Part shown: positions 14,749 to 23,265 of the stretch, piece by piece
Layout: each line of letters begins with the position of its first letter
Numbering within the stretch: position 1 is the stretch's first letter
IMG/VR virus record: IMGVR_UViG_3300042868_012782
Coordinates: 18,771 to 82,770 of that record
Reading direction: 5' to 3' (one strand)
DNA from: a virus
Length of the DNA stretch: 64,000 nt
The notes under the pieces: model-generated
The model's input: only the letters and a program-made list of their open reading frames with translations
Database searches by the model: none
What the model was told of the DNA's origin: nothing
Position numbers and translations under genes: made by a program

Positions 14749-15089
14749 TGGAGAATTTCGTTGCTGTCGCTGAACGCCTAGGAGTTTCTGCTGCCGTTCT
14801 TGTGGCTCTCCTATGGGCAACGTATAAATTCGCTGTCTGGTGTGCTGCTAAATTCAACTGGTTTTCGGAAAATGTTGTGGTCCCAGTAACCGCAAGACAC
14901 ATTCGTTTCATGGATGAAATCATCTCTGCGCACGACAAGGTCGGAGCTGCCGTAGAAAAAATACAAGAATCACAGGAAGTTCTTGTTGGGCATATGATTA
15001 ACCTTCAGGGGGCAATACGCACAAACAGCAGACGCGTGGGCATTCTTGAAAGAGAAGCCGGGGTCGAGGAGAACGACGTCCGTAGCTGA
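14748..15089 (+). CDS. Holin-like or membrane-anchored coiled-coil protein (113 aa)
   Basis: The N-terminus has a short helix and a clear transmembrane segment (VSAAVLVALLWATYKFAVW, residues about 13-31), followed by a long helical region with coiled-coil spacing and a charged end. This resembles small phage holin-like proteins with a single span, or inner-membrane scaffold proteins. A lysis role is an inference, strengthened a little by the RBS-hiding hairpin upstream, since lysis genes are often translationally delayed. No endolysin gene is adjacent. Confidence 0.5.
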   Translation: MENFVAVAERLGVSAAVLVALLWATYKFAVWCAAKFNWFSENVVVPVTARHIRFMDEIISAHDKVGAAVEKIQESQEVLVGHMINLQGAIRTNSRRVGILEREAGVEENDVRS

Positions 15090-15100
15090 GGGGGTGATCT

Positions 15101-15271
15101 GTGTACGAGATTCACGGTATCCCGCCAGAAAAAAAGAAGTCTGTTCTGCTGATGACCTACCCATCCGCTGGGATGGGTTGGCAATTGGCCCAAAAGAAAT
15201 CCGCTCGCCTTGAGGAACAAGGATATCTTGAGTTGAAGGTTATAGAGTCTAAGAACAAATCTGCTAATTGA
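15101..15271 (+). CDS. Small basic hypothetical protein (56 aa)
   Basis: GAGGGGG lies just upstream of GTG 15101. The product is basic, with a lysine run (PPEKKKSV) and a helix from about residue 26 to 40. It has no recognised motif and no membrane segment. It ends 63 bases before a glycosyltransferase gene. Confidence 0.5.
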   Translation: MYEIHGIPPEKKKSVLLMTYPSAGMGWQLAQKKSARLEEQGYLELKVIESKNKSAN

Positions 15272-15334
15272 TTCTGAATAGTCCATCCACTAACCTAACA
15301 GTCAGTATTCCAGCCAGGTTGTAGTGGGTGTCCC

Positions 15335-16048
15335 ATGCTTCCAATGGTGAGTTGTCTTTGTTCGACATACGGAAGAGTGCGCGCACTAGAAGAGGCCGTT
15401 CACTCTTTTCTGATGCAGGATTACGAAGGCCCTAAGGAATTGTTGATTCTTAACGATTTGGCTGATCAAGAACTTATATTTGATCATCCCGACGTTAGGA
15501 TCGTCAACAGCAAAAACCGCATCGTTCCATTAGGAGCAAAGTTTAATGAGGCTGCGCGGTTAGCCAAAGGCCGGATCTTCATGGTTTGGGAAGACGACGA
15601 TATCTACCTACCTCACCGCATCTCCTACAGCGTGCAACATCTTAAGAATGGCTTATTTCACACGGGTCAGGGCTACTACGAACAATCCTATCGCAAGATT
15701 GTTCGATCGAATAACTTATTTCATGCCAACCTTGCTATTAGTAATGATGTGTTTTGGTCTGTAGGTGGGTATGACCACTCTGACTGGTCAGGTATCGACA
15801 CCACCCTATTCAATGCTCTTCGCAATAAGTATGGGGAGTTTTCCTGCGAAATACCCAGCAAAGATGTTTTTTACATCTATCGGTGGGCCGCCATTAGCGA
15901 TTATCATGCTAGCTACTGGAGTCAGTCTAATGCTAGTACTATGGCTGCAGATTATGTTGGTGGGCGGATCTTGAGGGGGGAAATACCAACAGGGGTTGTG
16001 CAATTGCGTCCGCACTGGTCGTACGACTACATGGAGCTGCTACCGTGA
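15335..16048 (+). CDS. GT-A family 2 glycosyltransferase
   Basis: The N-terminal strand and loop MVSCLCSTYGRVRALEEAV is the usual nucleotide-sugar entry of family 2 enzymes, and MVWEDDDIYLPHRI carries the metal-binding DxD. A GGYDHSDWSGIDTTLF segment after it fits the acceptor-side helix with an acidic catalytic region. At 237 residues it is a single catalytic domain without membrane spans, so it works in the cytoplasm. The stop overlaps the next glycosyltransferase start, so the two probably act in order. Donor and acceptor are unknown. Confidence 0.8.
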   Translation: MLPMVSCLCSTYGRVRALEEAVHSFLMQDYEGPKELLILNDLADQELIFDHPDVRIVNSKNRIVPLGAKFNEAARLAKGRIFMVWEDDDIYLPHRISYSVQHLKNGLFHTGQGYYEQSYRKIVRSNNLFHANLAISNDVFWSVGGYDHSDWSGIDTTLFNALRNKYGEFSCEIPSKDVFYIYRWAAISDYHASYWSQSNASTMAADYVGGRILRGEIPTGVVQLRPHWSYDYMELLP

Positions 16049-17121
16049 TCAATTTGACAGCCCCAGTTAACTCCCTGGGTTACGGTGTCGTTGGTGTGGG
16101 TCTTGCTAAGGCCCTGCGCTCATTGGGCGCTGCTCCTGCCTTGTTTCCGATCGGTCCTGTCGATTGTTCTTCGGACGATCGCTCAATCTTGCAGGAGCTT
16201 GTGTCTGCCTCGCTGCGGTATGATCCGAAAGCTCCATCTCTACGCTTGTGGCACGCCTGGGAAATGGCTCAGCATCCGACTCGAGGCATTAGATCTGGCG
16301 CAACATTCTTTGAGTTAGATAGGCTTCGCCCTGATGAAGTTCATCAGATGAATCAGCTAGATCTAATTTTTTCTTTTGGTGTTTGGTCAGCTGGAGTTAT
16401 GCGCAATTCTGGTGTGACTACGCCCATGTGCGAAATTCATTGTGGAGTTGACACAAGCATTTTCTTGCCCACCCCATTGCCTAAAGATGGCCCCACTGTG
16501 TTCGTTAACGCTGGCAAGTGGGAGATACGCAAGGGCCACGACATCCTGCTGTTGGCGTTCACCAAGGCGTTTCGTTCCGACGATGATGTTCGCCTAATTA
16601 TGCTGTGCGACAATCCGTTTCTTTCGCCATCGGAATCTGCCGAATGGGTTCGATATTATAAGGATCACCCCCTCGGCGACAAGGTGGTGGTGGTTCCGAG
16701 GCAGCCAACCCATCGAGATGTTGCTAGTATTTTTGCTCAAGCCCATTGTGGCGTTTTTCCGTCGCGTGGCGAGGGCTGGAACATGGAGGCAATGGAGCTA
16801 ATGGCAATGGGGCGACACGTCATTGCGACAGATGCTTCTGCGCACGCAGATTACATGGGATCTGAAAATGCTATGTTGGTTCCTGTGGGATTACCTGAGT
16901 ATGCATTCGATGGAAAATGGTTCTCTGGGCAGGGAATGTGGGCGTCCATTCCAGACTCTTCTGTTGCCGAGTTTGCTAGCAACATGAGGCATGTTCACGA
17001 GCGACAAAAAAAAGGACTTCTTATGCCGAATATTGCGGGGACAGAGACTTGTCGCATTCTAAGTTGGGAATCGGCAGCACTGAAGATTATTAAAGAATTG
17101 GGGGTGGTTTGTGCTGTGTGA
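16045..17121 (+). CDS. GT-B family (GT4-like) glycosyltransferase
   Basis: The second Rossmann domain begins VFVNAGKWEIRKGHDILLLAF, typical of GT4 enzymes, and the donor-binding helix is GVFPSRGEGWNMEAMELMAMG, equivalent to the E-x7-E motif. The N-terminal domain starts at MINLTAPVNSLGYGVVGVGL, with the glycine loop of the acceptor domain. Length, 358 residues, suits a complete enzyme. It starts at GTG 16045, overlapping the preceding GT-A gene (GTGA). Confidence 0.85.
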   Translation: MINLTAPVNSLGYGVVGVGLAKALRSLGAAPALFPIGPVDCSSDDRSILQELVSASLRYDPKAPSLRLWHAWEMAQHPTRGIRSGATFFELDRLRPDEVHQMNQLDLIFSFGVWSAGVMRNSGVTTPMCEIHCGVDTSIFLPTPLPKDGPTVFVNAGKWEIRKGHDILLLAFTKAFRSDDDVRLIMLCDNPFLSPSESAEWVRYYKDHPLGDKVVVVPRQPTHRDVASIFAQAHCGVFPSRGEGWNMEAMELMAMGRHVIATDASAHADYMGSENAMLVPVGLPEYAFDGKWFSGQGMWASIPDSSVAEFASNMRHVHERQKKGLLMPNIAGTETCRILSWESAALKIIKELGVVCAV

Positions 17122-17518
17122 TTTAAAGGTTGGCGTGTCTCTCGCATGCATACCGTTCAGCCTCTCTCATGTGAGCGAAATCAAGTTCCTGGTGAAAACT
17201 ACACCCACAGAGATGCCGACGATAAGTATTTTGCCGGGAGAAGATGTGATCGTGGCGGCATCTAATTTGCTGCATCGTCTAGTGGGTGTTAAGGCCCGAA
17301 TCGAAGATAGGGGTTGGGTCGATCTTAAATTGTCTTCCTGCCTAACGATTTCTTCTGATCCTTGGTCGGTTGTTTTGGTTTATGGCGGAATGGTTCCGGA
17401 CGAACTTCCAGTAGTAGAGGAGGGATACGCATGGATGAGTTGGGAAAGCCTAAAAAAACCAGGGGTCGTCGATCCGCGACTAGCCCAGGCAATGGTCTTT
17501 GCAGCACAGCGAATGTGA
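17111..17518 (+). CDS. Hypothetical protein, possibly degenerate Nudix fold (135 aa)
   Basis: The order VGVSLACIPF, a strand with EIKFLVKTT, a helix VIVAASNLLHRLVG and a late EEGYAWMSWESL is what I would expect for a Nudix-like alpha/beta fold, but the GX5EX7REUXEEXGU catalytic box is missing, so hydrolase activity is unlikely. The family is not certain. It overlaps both neighbours. Confidence 0.35.
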   Translation: MLCDLKVGVSLACIPFSLSHVSEIKFLVKTTPTEMPTISILPGEDVIVAASNLLHRLVGVKARIEDRGWVDLKLSSCLTISSDPWSVVLVYGGMVPDELPVVEEGYAWMSWESLKKPGVVDPRLAQAMVFAAQRM

Positions 17519-17832
17519 TTGGTATTTCGCTTCAAATTCAAGGTGAAGAATTTGAGATCAAATTCGACATGCCAGATTCAGTATCGGACAAACAAAAAAT
17601 TGAAAATGCTGAGAAGATGGGGCACTTCATCGGCATATTACAACAAGGTAAGCTAGCATCTCTCTTAACTTATTCCGCAGCGAAGTGGGGGATTGTTGGC
17701 AGACGAGACGATGAGGCTCAGATAATGATCGGAGCTATGCACGTCAGTATGAATCTGAACATGATTGACGGCAAGATTGTCGACCCACCTCTTGTGTCTC
17801 CTATGGACGCATTCGTGATGAGGAAAGAGTAG
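17431..17832 (+). CDS. Hypothetical protein (133 aa)
   Basis: GAGGAGGG sits upstream of ATG 17431. The first 30 residues are basic and probably disordered (PKKTRGRRS); the rest is alpha/beta. It overlaps the previous gene by 88 bases in another frame, long for this genome, so the start could be later. It is followed after 2 bases by thyX. Function unknown. Confidence 0.5.
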   Translation: MDELGKPKKTRGRRSATSPGNGLCSTANVIGISLQIQGEEFEIKFDMPDSVSDKQKIENAEKMGHFIGILQQGKLASLLTYSAAKWGIVGRRDDEAQIMIGAMHVSMNLNMIDGKIVDPPLVSPMDAFVMRKE

Positions 17833-17834
17833 TC

Positions 17835-18638
17835 ATGATTAGTGCTCGCATTATTGCCGACAGCATTAGCACCGTCGGCATCCGCATCACCACCATGGTG
17901 GTTCGGTTTCCGCGGTTTATTTTGGCTGAGTTCAACACTCACCGAAAGTTTTCGCGCAACGCTGCTAGTAGTCGAGCCATACCCACAACAAAGATCATTC
18001 GTCAGATCCTAGAAGATCCGGCAATGCCAGTGTTCTGGGGGAAAAATCAATCCGGCATGCAGGCCTGGTCCGAAATGTCTTCTGGCGATCAGGGGGTAGC
18101 CGAAACAATTTGGCTTCAGGCTCGAGATTTAGCCGTCAATAAAGCTAAGGAATTGTTGTCTATAGATTGCCACAAGCAGATCGTCAACAGGATACTGGAG
18201 CCGTGGATTATGACGACTGTCCTCGTGACAGCTACTGAATGGCAGAACTTCTTTCGATTGCGCTGTCATCCTGACGCTCAACCGGAAATGCGAGTTTTGG
18301 CCGAGGCAATAAAAGTAGAATATGATCGAAGTCGCCCGATCGATGTTCCAATAGGAGGCTGGCATATTCCGTTTGGCGATAAGATGCCGGAAGGTGTTTC
18401 TGAAAGTGATCGACTAAAAGTTGCTACTGCCCGTGCCGCCAGGCTGAGCTATGAGTCCTTTGACAATGAGACTTCTGTCAGCAAAGATTTGGAACTACAC
18501 GATCGACTAGCAAGCTCGGGACACTGGTCTCCATTTGAGCATTCCGCTAAGGCGATGTACAATCCGTTCGAGGGATCTGGCAACTTTGATGCCTGGATGC
18601 AATACCGGAAATTTTTTCCGGGGGAGGCAGGGCGATGA
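17835..18638 (+). CDS. thyX: Flavin-dependent thymidylate synthase ThyX
   Basis: ThyX makes dTMP from dUMP with methylenetetrahydrofolate, FAD and NADPH. The key motif is seen as THRKFSRNAASSRAIP, matching RHRxxSxNxxSxR with the first arginine replaced by threonine, as in some phage members. The C-terminal part has SPFEHSAKAM, the conserved histidine segment, followed by QYRKFFPGE. At 267 residues it is within the family's 220-280 range. With NrdJ, dNMP kinase and MazG in this window it supplies the phage with thymidine nucleotides. The gene starts 2 bases after the previous stop. Confidence 0.93.
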   Translation: MISARIIADSISTVGIRITTMVVRFPRFILAEFNTHRKFSRNAASSRAIPTTKIIRQILEDPAMPVFWGKNQSGMQAWSEMSSGDQGVAETIWLQARDLAVNKAKELLSIDCHKQIVNRILEPWIMTTVLVTATEWQNFFRLRCHPDAQPEMRVLAEAIKVEYDRSRPIDVPIGGWHIPFGDKMPEGVSESDRLKVATARAARLSYESFDNETSVSKDLELHDRLASSGHWSPFEHSAKAMYNPFEGSGNFDAWMQYRKFFPGEAGR

Positions 18639-19252
18639 AGAGAAAAATTCAGTGGCTGAAGTGGCAGGATCCTTTGCGTTGGCGAGAAAGCAACGACCCT
18701 GAGGAATCTGGAGAACAATCGACGATCGACTCCTTTGAGGGGGAAGGAGAAGAGGAGCATGCTCGTCACGTACGCATGTTGGCAGGCCCCTACGGATTGT
18801 TGCCCATAGGTGAACATGGTCTATCAAGTAAATTGTACAAGTTGTGGGTTGGACATACAAACTTTGATATTACTTCCGCAATTGCAACCAAAATCTCGCA
18901 AGTTGATGGCGTTGAAATTCTCAGGATCTGGACGCGGTATCGTATGTGGGTGGGTATTGCCAACCTCTTCAATACTCAGGATGTTCAACGCTCAATAGAA
19001 AGAGAACTTTGCGAGGAAGTTCAGCGAGCAATTCCTCTGCCTAAGCCTCCACCCGACGTTTCTCAAAAACAAGAAGCGGCAGTTATGCTTCTTGAAAAGA
19101 AACTTATCAGTGACTACTCAGACATGGAGTGGATTATTTACTGCGATACCGATGGAAGCTTAACTTACACGGTTGGTGAAGATCGTCAGAGTTTGATGGA
19201 ACGAATCTGGGAAAAAGGGTTGGAAGCAAATGTCCTCTCCAAGAGTTGGTGA
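18635..19252 (+). CDS. Hypothetical protein (205 aa)
   Basis: ATG 18635 overlaps the thyX stop (ATGA). The N-terminal 50 residues are charged and likely disordered (EEESGEQ-type composition), followed by an alpha/beta segment (ITSAIATKISQVDGVEILRIW) and then helices. I do not recognise it. It is translated with thyX, so it may belong to nucleotide metabolism, though nothing in it shows this. Confidence 0.5.
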   Translation: MKRKIQWLKWQDPLRWRESNDPEESGEQSTIDSFEGEGEEEHARHVRMLAGPYGLLPIGEHGLSSKLYKLWVGHTNFDITSAIATKISQVDGVEILRIWTRYRMWVGIANLFNTQDVQRSIERELCEEVQRAIPLPKPPPDVSQKQEAAVMLLEKKLISDYSDMEWIIYCDTDGSLTYTVGEDRQSLMERIWEKGLEANVLSKSW

Positions 19253-19256
19253 TATT

Positions 19257-19778
19257 ATGTCGAGAAAATTCGTTACGAACGAGCAGATCGACGCAGCGTT
19301 AGCTGTTGAAGACAATATGAATATTATTCGGAAGGTGACCGCTAAGTATGCCTCAGTTATTCATTACGATGACCTCAAGACGTGTGGCCTGAACGCTCTT
19401 TGGCGCACGCTTGAATGCCACGACCCAAGCTACAATCAGAAATTTACGACGTCACTTTACAGATTCGTGGAGTGGGAGTGTCAGAGAGAACTTAGACGCA
19501 AAAGAACCAAAGTACTCTCCCTGACTGTCCCGTTAGAGCAAGCGAAACCCCACGAAGTATCTGCTCACGCGATGCCATCCGCCGACGTGGAATTGGTTCG
19601 CGAGGTAATTTCCGCAATGGATGAGCAAGATCGGGAGATTATACATTTTCATTTTCTGGAGGGGCACAGTCTAAGAGATGCCGCTCGCCGTTTTGGGTTT
19701 AGCAAACAGGTTGCACGCAAGAAAAAACAAGAAGCGCTTGAAAAACTGCGCGAACGCCTAATCAATCATGCTGGTTAA
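19257..19778 (+). CDS. Sigma-70-family sigma-like factor (second copy)
   Basis: This gene carries both sigma regions in short form: a region 2 like part (DLKTCGLNALWRTLECHDPSYNQKFTT, split here by the loop after LWRTL, then SLYRFVEWECQRELRRKR) and a region 4 helix-turn-helix near the end (LRDAARRFGFSKQVARKKKQEALEKLRERL). It differs clearly from the factor at 11517, so the two probably read different promoter classes. The start is set at ATG 19257; an in-frame ATG at 19230 is possible. Its product should bind host RNA polymerase. Confidence 0.78.
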   Translation: MSRKFVTNEQIDAALAVEDNMNIIRKVTAKYASVIHYDDLKTCGLNALWRTLECHDPSYNQKFTTSLYRFVEWECQRELRRKRTKVLSLTVPLEQAKPHEVSAHAMPSADVELVREVISAMDEQDREIIHFHFLEGHSLRDAARRFGFSKQVARKKKQEALEKLRERLINHAG

Positions 19779-19812
19779 TATGGTTGGCTATCCACCACAC
19801 TGGAGAATTTTC

Positions 19813-20073
19813 ATGGCAACCAATGCTGATCAAGTTAAGAAGTACATTTCTCTTTTCCTGAGTACGGCCAAGTGGATTCAGGCTATTGTTCCAGGAAATA
19901 ATGACGACAAGGTAATTGAAGCAATCAGCAACATGGTGACACAGCCATGGTTTGTGGATTTCGCTGTTTTTGTTCTTAGCCAGTTTGAAAACGGCAAGAC
20001 TCCAAGTATGGCTGAGTTCGGTTTTGCCATCAGTCAATTTGCACCCGATCAGAACGACGCTCCACAATCCTAA
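19813..20073 (+). CDS. Hypothetical protein (86 aa)
   Basis: TGGAGA lies upstream of ATG 19813. The protein is helical with a hydrophobic centre (WFVDFAVFVLSQF) that could be a membrane-associated helix but is short for a span. It precedes the virion gene block and may be a small structural or lysis-associated part. Family unknown. Confidence 0.5.
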   Translation: MATNADQVKKYISLFLSTAKWIQAIVPGNNDDKVIEAISNMVTQPWFVDFAVFVLSQFENGKTPSMAEFGFAISQFAPDQNDAPQS

Positions 20074-20081
20074 GGTGAACC

Positions 20082-20882
20082 ATGATTGGTATGTCTGCTT
20101 TTCTCCTAACTCTCTTTGCGTTTCCTGGACCAGGGGGCGAAGCAGACAAATACGTGGTTCCCAAGCAAGTGATTGTTGGAGCAGAGAGTCCCGTCCCATT
20201 GGGCGAGTTGGTCGACTTGTCTCTTTCTGCGATTGAGCCTAAGCCAGCGAACCTTATACAGCAATCAGTAGCATGGCAAGTCTTTGAAGGCGGACTACCA
20301 AAGCGCGTGCGCTCTACTAACGATGGCATATTCTTCGGTGCTGGTGTTCAGCCCAAGAGAATGTTGGTTATCGCTGCTGTTTCCTATCTCTTCGCTAGTA
20401 AGGATGGCGACAAGATCACTGATGTCCAGGTCAAGAGCGTGCTCCTGACTGCGGATTTGCAAATCGGCCGGCCTGAACCGTTGCCGGGACCAGGGCCTCG
20501 TCCTGTCCCGCCTCCGGATTCCACCCCCACTTTGCCGGAGGGGCGGTTCGGGCTGGCTAAAATTTCATTTGATTTGGCCATGTCGAAGGTCGCAGAGAAT
20601 AGGGCTAGTGGCGCCTCCATCCTCGGTTCGTCTTTCGAGTCTCTTGCGTCTGCCGTGGCGGCAGGTGCTTATAAAACAGTCGAATCAATACTAAAAGCTA
20701 CGAACGAAGCTAATAACTCAGCACTGACGCAAGCCAATCTCAAGATCACTGATTGGGATGCTTTTGGTAATGATCTTCAAAAACTATTGTATGACCTTCA
20801 CAAGAATAAAAAATTAGTAACTACTGAAGATTATTCGGATGCCTGGAAAGAAATTGCTTTAGGACTGAGGGCCGTCAAGTGA
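20082..20882 (+). CDS. Exported or virion protein with proline-rich hinge (266 aa)
   Basis: Residues 1-14 look like a signal sequence (MIGMSAFLLTLFAFP). An N-terminal beta domain to about residue 125 is followed by a proline/glycine hinge (PEPLPGPGPRPVPPPDST) and a helical C-terminal domain of about 110 residues. Two-domain proteins joined by such hinges are common in phage tails and in secreted proteins. It is co-translated with the papain-like peptidase gene (GTGA overlap), so the two may work together. Exact role unknown. Confidence 0.5.
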   Translation: MIGMSAFLLTLFAFPGPGGEADKYVVPKQVIVGAESPVPLGELVDLSLSAIEPKPANLIQQSVAWQVFEGGLPKRVRSTNDGIFFGAGVQPKRMLVIAAVSYLFASKDGDKITDVQVKSVLLTADLQIGRPEPLPGPGPRPVPPPDSTPTLPEGRFGLAKISFDLAMSKVAENRASGASILGSSFESLASAVAAGAYKTVESILKATNEANNSALTQANLKITDWDAFGNDLQKLLYDLHKNKKLVTTEDYSDAWKEIALGLRAVK

Positions 20883-21811
20883 GCGACACCATTATTTCCT
20901 CCTACGTGAATGGGGACGAGTCTGGGTGGTTTGGCGAAGAAGTTGCTGCCGAGCAGTGGCCAGTAATGCAGGAAGCCGCCAACTTCGTTGAATTTGATCT
21001 TTTCGGTGATGTGCAGGCCCCTAAGTACTCAGAAAACTATCGAGTAGCTCAACGCGTTATTGGTCGTAGTATCGGGGGGGCATCTAGCGTGCAACTAATT
21101 GGAGACTGTGTCTCCTGGGGGATGAAGCATGCTGTTGAGTATCTAGCGTGCTGCGACATCCTCATGCGTAAAGATGCAGAAGAATTTCATCATATATTTG
21201 CTCCATACATCTACGGTGTGTCGCGGGTCCAAATCGGTGGGGGGCGACTCTCTGGCGACGGCAGTCTTGGGAGTTGGGCCGCAGCTGGAGTGATGAAGTA
21301 CGGAGTGATTTTTGCGAACAAAAACGAAACTCCAGTATACTCAAAAGAAGTCGCTAAGAAGTGGGGCGCTAATGGACCTCCGTCTAGCTATCTAGCCATA
21401 GGAAAAAACTATCTTGTCCAGTCTGCTGCTAAGGTAAAAAGCTGGGATCAGCTCATCGCAGGTTTGGCCAATGGCTATTCGTGTACAGTCGCATCCAATC
21501 AAGGCTTCACGATGAAGCCCGACAAAGACGGCTTTCATCAAGCAGACGGACAATGGATGCACCAAATGTGTATTTATGATTATTGCTTAGATCCTGATCC
21601 TCATGTTCTTATCGCCAACAGTTGGGGCGATGTTCACGGAACACTTAAGCATTTTGCTACTGGTGAAACACTACCGGCCGGAACCATTAGGGCTAAGAAG
21701 TCCGTCATTGAACGCATGATAGGACAAGGCGACACTTTCCTTGTGTCGCAGTACAATGGCTTCCCCACTCAGGATATTCCTGCCGCCCTATTTAAGCTTG
21801 TCGGCCGTTAA
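20879..21811 (+). CDS. Papain-like (C1-type) cysteine peptidase
   Basis: The catalytic set of the papain fold is visible: an oxyanion glutamine in SVQLIGDC, the nucleophile Cys77 in GDCVSWG, His228 in WMHQMCIYDYC and Asn247 in LIANSWGD. Order and spacing (Cys to His 151 residues, His to Asn 19) match the family. No signal peptide or inhibitory propeptide is obvious; about 75 residues lie before the cysteine. In phages such enzymes are rare. It could cleave virion precursors, the preceding two-domain protein, or host proteins. It is located among tail genes and starts at GTG 20879. Confidence 0.75.
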   Translation: MSDTIISSYVNGDESGWFGEEVAAEQWPVMQEAANFVEFDLFGDVQAPKYSENYRVAQRVIGRSIGGASSVQLIGDCVSWGMKHAVEYLACCDILMRKDAEEFHHIFAPYIYGVSRVQIGGGRLSGDGSLGSWAAAGVMKYGVIFANKNETPVYSKEVAKKWGANGPPSSYLAIGKNYLVQSAAKVKSWDQLIAGLANGYSCTVASNQGFTMKPDKDGFHQADGQWMHQMCIYDYCLDPDPHVLIANSWGDVHGTLKHFATGETLPAGTIRAKKSVIERMIGQGDTFLVSQYNGFPTQDIPAALFKLVGR

Positions 21812-21826
21812 CTGCGAGGACGCCTC

Positions 21827-22168
21827 ATGAAACAGGGCGAGTACGACGTGAAGCTGGAGCCAGTATTGGATGGCGCCTACCCCAAGCTTCAAGAATATGT
21901 GGGTGAGCAGCTTGTTGGACTGCCACTCATGACTATCCTGATGATTGTTTCCGTGGGCATGCAGGCCCTCTTTTATCTTTGGCAATGTCGACGCGCCAGA
22001 GTTATTTTGCGACGCATGGCGCTCTGTAATGGCCCAATCAGCCAGACCTACTTGCGTCACAAGGTGTATGTACCCTTGATAAGGGCAGGTATCCCCGAGG
22101 CAGATGCCGAGCGGGCCACCCAGGCTTTGCGAATGGCGTTTGTCGAGGGACACTTTGATGGTGGGTGA
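21827..22168 (+). CDS. Single-span membrane protein (113 aa)
   Basis: A transmembrane helix lies at about residues 32-52 (LMTILMIVSVGMQALFYLW), with a basic region after it and a C-terminal helical part that includes RAGIPEADAERATQALRMAF. Topology is probably N-out, C-in by the positive-inside rule. It may be a holin or a tail-assembly membrane protein; the sequence does not decide. Its stop overlaps the next start by 11 bases. Confidence 0.5.
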   Translation: MKQGEYDVKLEPVLDGAYPKLQEYVGEQLVGLPLMTILMIVSVGMQALFYLWQCRRARVILRRMALCNGPISQTYLRHKVYVPLIRAGIPEADAERATQALRMAFVEGHFDGG

Positions 22169-23264
22169 GTTCCGACGCTATTCCGGTGCCTCCTCAACTC
22201 TAGGTGAAACCACCAGTGCGACAGCGACACAAATCGTTGTTGCATTTTCTAATTTTCCTGCGCTACCACCGTTTGACATAGTCATCGATTCAGAAATAAT
22301 TTCAGTCATTGGTATTTCATCACAGCCTGTAGGTACAGGCGCACTACTAGGAATGATTCAGCCTCCCGAGACCCTGACTTTTACTGTCTTGCGTGGTAGG
22401 GAGGGAACCACTGCCTCTAAGCACCTAGCCGGTCGTCCGGTCAAATGCGTCATAACATCAGACGGCTTTCTTTCACTCTCAGACGACAAGGGGTATTCCG
22501 GCCTTCGTGTTGTATCTGGTGGTTCGATTTCGGTAGAAATCACCGATGGCGATGGCATTTTCTTGATCGATCCATCTAATGAAAGATGGCGAGAGTTCCC
22601 TGTCCAGGATGACGTGATCCTTCCACTTCTGTCCGATGGAGAGGTGGGTGACGTCTATGCCTACTGGTCAGATGTCACAGATATGGTGGAGTACGAGATA
22701 CAGAATTGGATTTCTCCACAGTCTCCTGCTCAAAGATCCATTAGGGACGGCGTGACAAGTAGAACAAGTAGTCTAACCAGAAGATATGTTGGCTCAGTGC
22801 AAAGACAAGGTGCGCTGTATAGCGCAAGCGTTCTTCGGCTATCGCTGACATCAGCTTCGCTGGTAAGCTTGAAGCACGGAGGGTTTCGTGCCTTGAGATT
22901 GGTTCCCACAGTGTCAACGGTCACCCTTAATGGCCTACAGACAGCACGCGATGGATCAGTGATCGTTTTGCACAATGCTGCGGCGACACAAAAGGTGGTG
23001 CTTAAGCACAACTCCAATGCGGCTTCTGCTGGAGAAAAATTCCTGCTTCCAAAAGGCTTGGATCTGCCCATCGATCCGCTGGATGGAGTCGTGGCGATCT
23101 ACGACGTGGCCAGCCAAGCCTGGAGGACGTTGTCAAACTGCTATATTCGAGAACCGCGTCCAGAAGATCCCGTGCTCCAAGATAACAGTCTAGAGGACGG
23201 CTCCGATAATCTAATGGCATATGCAGACGGGCGATCCGACACAATCTTCTACAAGGGCAATTGA
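22158..23264 (+). CDS. Virion structural protein, paralogue of the fibre N-terminus (368 aa)
   Basis: The start is ATG 22158, with GAGGGA 7 bases upstream. The N-terminal 100 residues are clearly related to the N-terminus of the 1369-residue fibre: both have a strand with a PFD/PFE loop, then TVLRGREGTTA or TVIRGREGTTA and a short DGFLSLS/DGLLDTLS helix. A similar C-terminal module (VILHNAAATQKVVLKHNSNA and LPIDPLDGVVAIYD) also has a counterpart in the fibre. It is likely a tail or baseplate protein that interacts with, or assembles like, the fibre base. The function is inferred from this similarity. Confidence 0.65.
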   Translation: MVGEFRRYSGASSTLGETTSATATQIVVAFSNFPALPPFDIVIDSEIISVIGISSQPVGTGALLGMIQPPETLTFTVLRGREGTTASKHLAGRPVKCVITSDGFLSLSDDKGYSGLRVVSGGSISVEITDGDGIFLIDPSNERWREFPVQDDVILPLLSDGEVGDVYAYWSDVTDMVEYEIQNWISPQSPAQRSIRDGVTSRTSSLTRRYVGSVQRQGALYSASVLRLSLTSASLVSLKHGGFRALRLVPTVSTVTLNGLQTARDGSVIVLHNAAATQKVVLKHNSNAASAGEKFLLPKGLDLPIDPLDGVVAIYDVASQAWRTLSNCYIREPRPEDPVLQDNSLEDGSDNLMAYADGRSDTIFYKGN

Positions 23265-23265
23265 C

